Positions 63,597-64,000 of a DNA stretch of 64,000 nt are shown piece after piece. The notes beneath the pieces were generated by a model. That model made no database searches and had not been told where the DNA came from. It was given only the letters and a program-made list of their open reading frames with translations. The stretch is from Octadecabacter antarcticus 307 (GTDB taxonomy: Bacteria > Pseudomonadota > Alphaproteobacteria > Rhodobacterales > Rhodobacteraceae): positions 4,454,501-4,518,500 of the forward strand of contig NC_020911.1 of the NCBI RefSeq assembly GCF_000155675.2, written 5' to 3'. Made by a program: the position numbers and the translations under genes. Within the stretch, counting starts at the first letter, position 1; each line of letters opens with the position of its first letter.

Positions 63597-64000
63597 ATGA
63601 TCCGACCATTTTCAACTGCCCTAGCGACCAGCCTATTCGCGCTGGTCGCCCTTCCTGCCCTCGCGCAAGATGCAAACCTATGCGGTGGTGTCGGCGCAAA
63701 TGGCCAATGGTTGGGCGGTGACGAAGCCTCGTCTGATATCTCGACTTCACCAGCTCATATCGAACAAATGGCACTGGTTTTGATGCGCAACGAATTTGTT
63801 GGTCTTTTTTCAGTGTCTCAAGATGGCGATTACCGCATCGAAGCCCAAGGGCGTGGGGGCGGCGATACGGTTCTGGACGTGCGCGACGCCAGTGGTGAAA
63901 TTGTGGCGTCCGATGATGACAGCGGTGGCGATGCGTCCAGCCGCGCCGAAAGCTTCCTTACAGTCGGCACCTATTGCGTGTCGATGCGCAGCTTTGACGG
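63597..64000 (+). CDS. secreted PPC-domain-like protein, truncated by the window edge
   Basis: 134 codons are visible from ATG 63597 (AGAGGA 7 bases upstream). A signal peptide (MIRPFSTALATSLFALVALP ending ALAQ) is followed by LFSVSQDGDYRIEAQGRGGG, TVLDVRDASGEIVASDDDSG and GTYCVSMRSFDG. This is the pattern of bacterial pre-peptidase C-terminal (PPC) beta-sandwich domains. It is exported; the function cannot be set from the first domain. The gene continues past the window. Confidence 0.75.
   Translation, partial: MIRPFSTALATSLFALVALPALAQDANLCGGVGANGQWLGGDEASSDISTSPAHIEQMALVLMRNEFVGLFSVSQDGDYRIEAQGRGGGDTVLDVRDASGEIVASDDDSGGDASSRAESFLTVGTYCVSMRSFD

Noticed and set aside
1..64000. CRISPR arrays
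   Set aside because: No regularly spaced direct repeats of 24-40 bases with unique spacers; the only periodic repeats are the 12-bp GGTCCC arrays.

Overview
The window comes from an alphaproteobacterium of the Rhodobacteraceae (roseobacter group). The core-gene order (gltD-gltB, ilvE, a MarR-OmpR pair, xseB-ispA-dxs), the family-typical protein sequences and intergenic motifs all point there. A xanthorhodopsin-type proton pump next to a complete retinal pathway, together with an extreme load of insertion sequences, is the combination I associate from memory with the polar genus Octadecabacter; the genus is an inference.

Positions 1-6.9 kb form a light-harvesting locus. A divergent, edge-truncated cryptochrome/photolyase-like gene faces a xanthorhodopsin-like gene, which is followed by crtE-crtI-crtB-crtY-blh, overlapping genes that lead from farnesyl diphosphate to retinal. 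Positions 6.9-30.6 kb are accessory DNA. They hold two inverted identical IS5-family copies around a helicase, an integrase and decayed catabolic genes; a BLUF photoreceptor; a broken RES toxin; and at least two integrative elements stacked in tandem at the 3' end of tRNA-Leu(CAG). Element A has an intact integrase and a divergent DNA-polymerase-A-like protein. Element B has a truncated sister integrase, an SF3 helicase, an HNH protein, a K+ channel, a second BLUF protein and an H-NS-like silencer. From 30.6 kb to 52 kb the DNA is ordinary core chromosome: glutamate synthase, cell-wall recycling, queuosine, branched-chain amino acids, isoprenoid supply. Positions 52.2-56.6 kb are a nest of broken IS6, IS5 and IS3 elements. 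Core genes then resume (NfeD/SPFH, dinB, an N-formylglutamate amidohydrolase-like gene, tRNA-Val, rpmJ), broken once more by an IS30 element.

The functional thread is light. The rhodopsin operon makes both the apoprotein and the retinal cofactor, dxs and ispA in the same window feed isoprenoid precursors, and a cryptochrome-like protein plus two BLUF proteins could sense blue light.

The most unusual structural signal is a family of ~39-43 bp palindromic inserts. Their ends are shared but their hairpin stems differ, and all of them lie inside transposase reading frames: the same site in two identical IS5 copies, and three different sites in one IS3 element. Two of the four distinct sites are exact 39-nt (13-codon) additions. 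They look like an undescribed relative of the in-gene palindromic elements known from Rickettsia.
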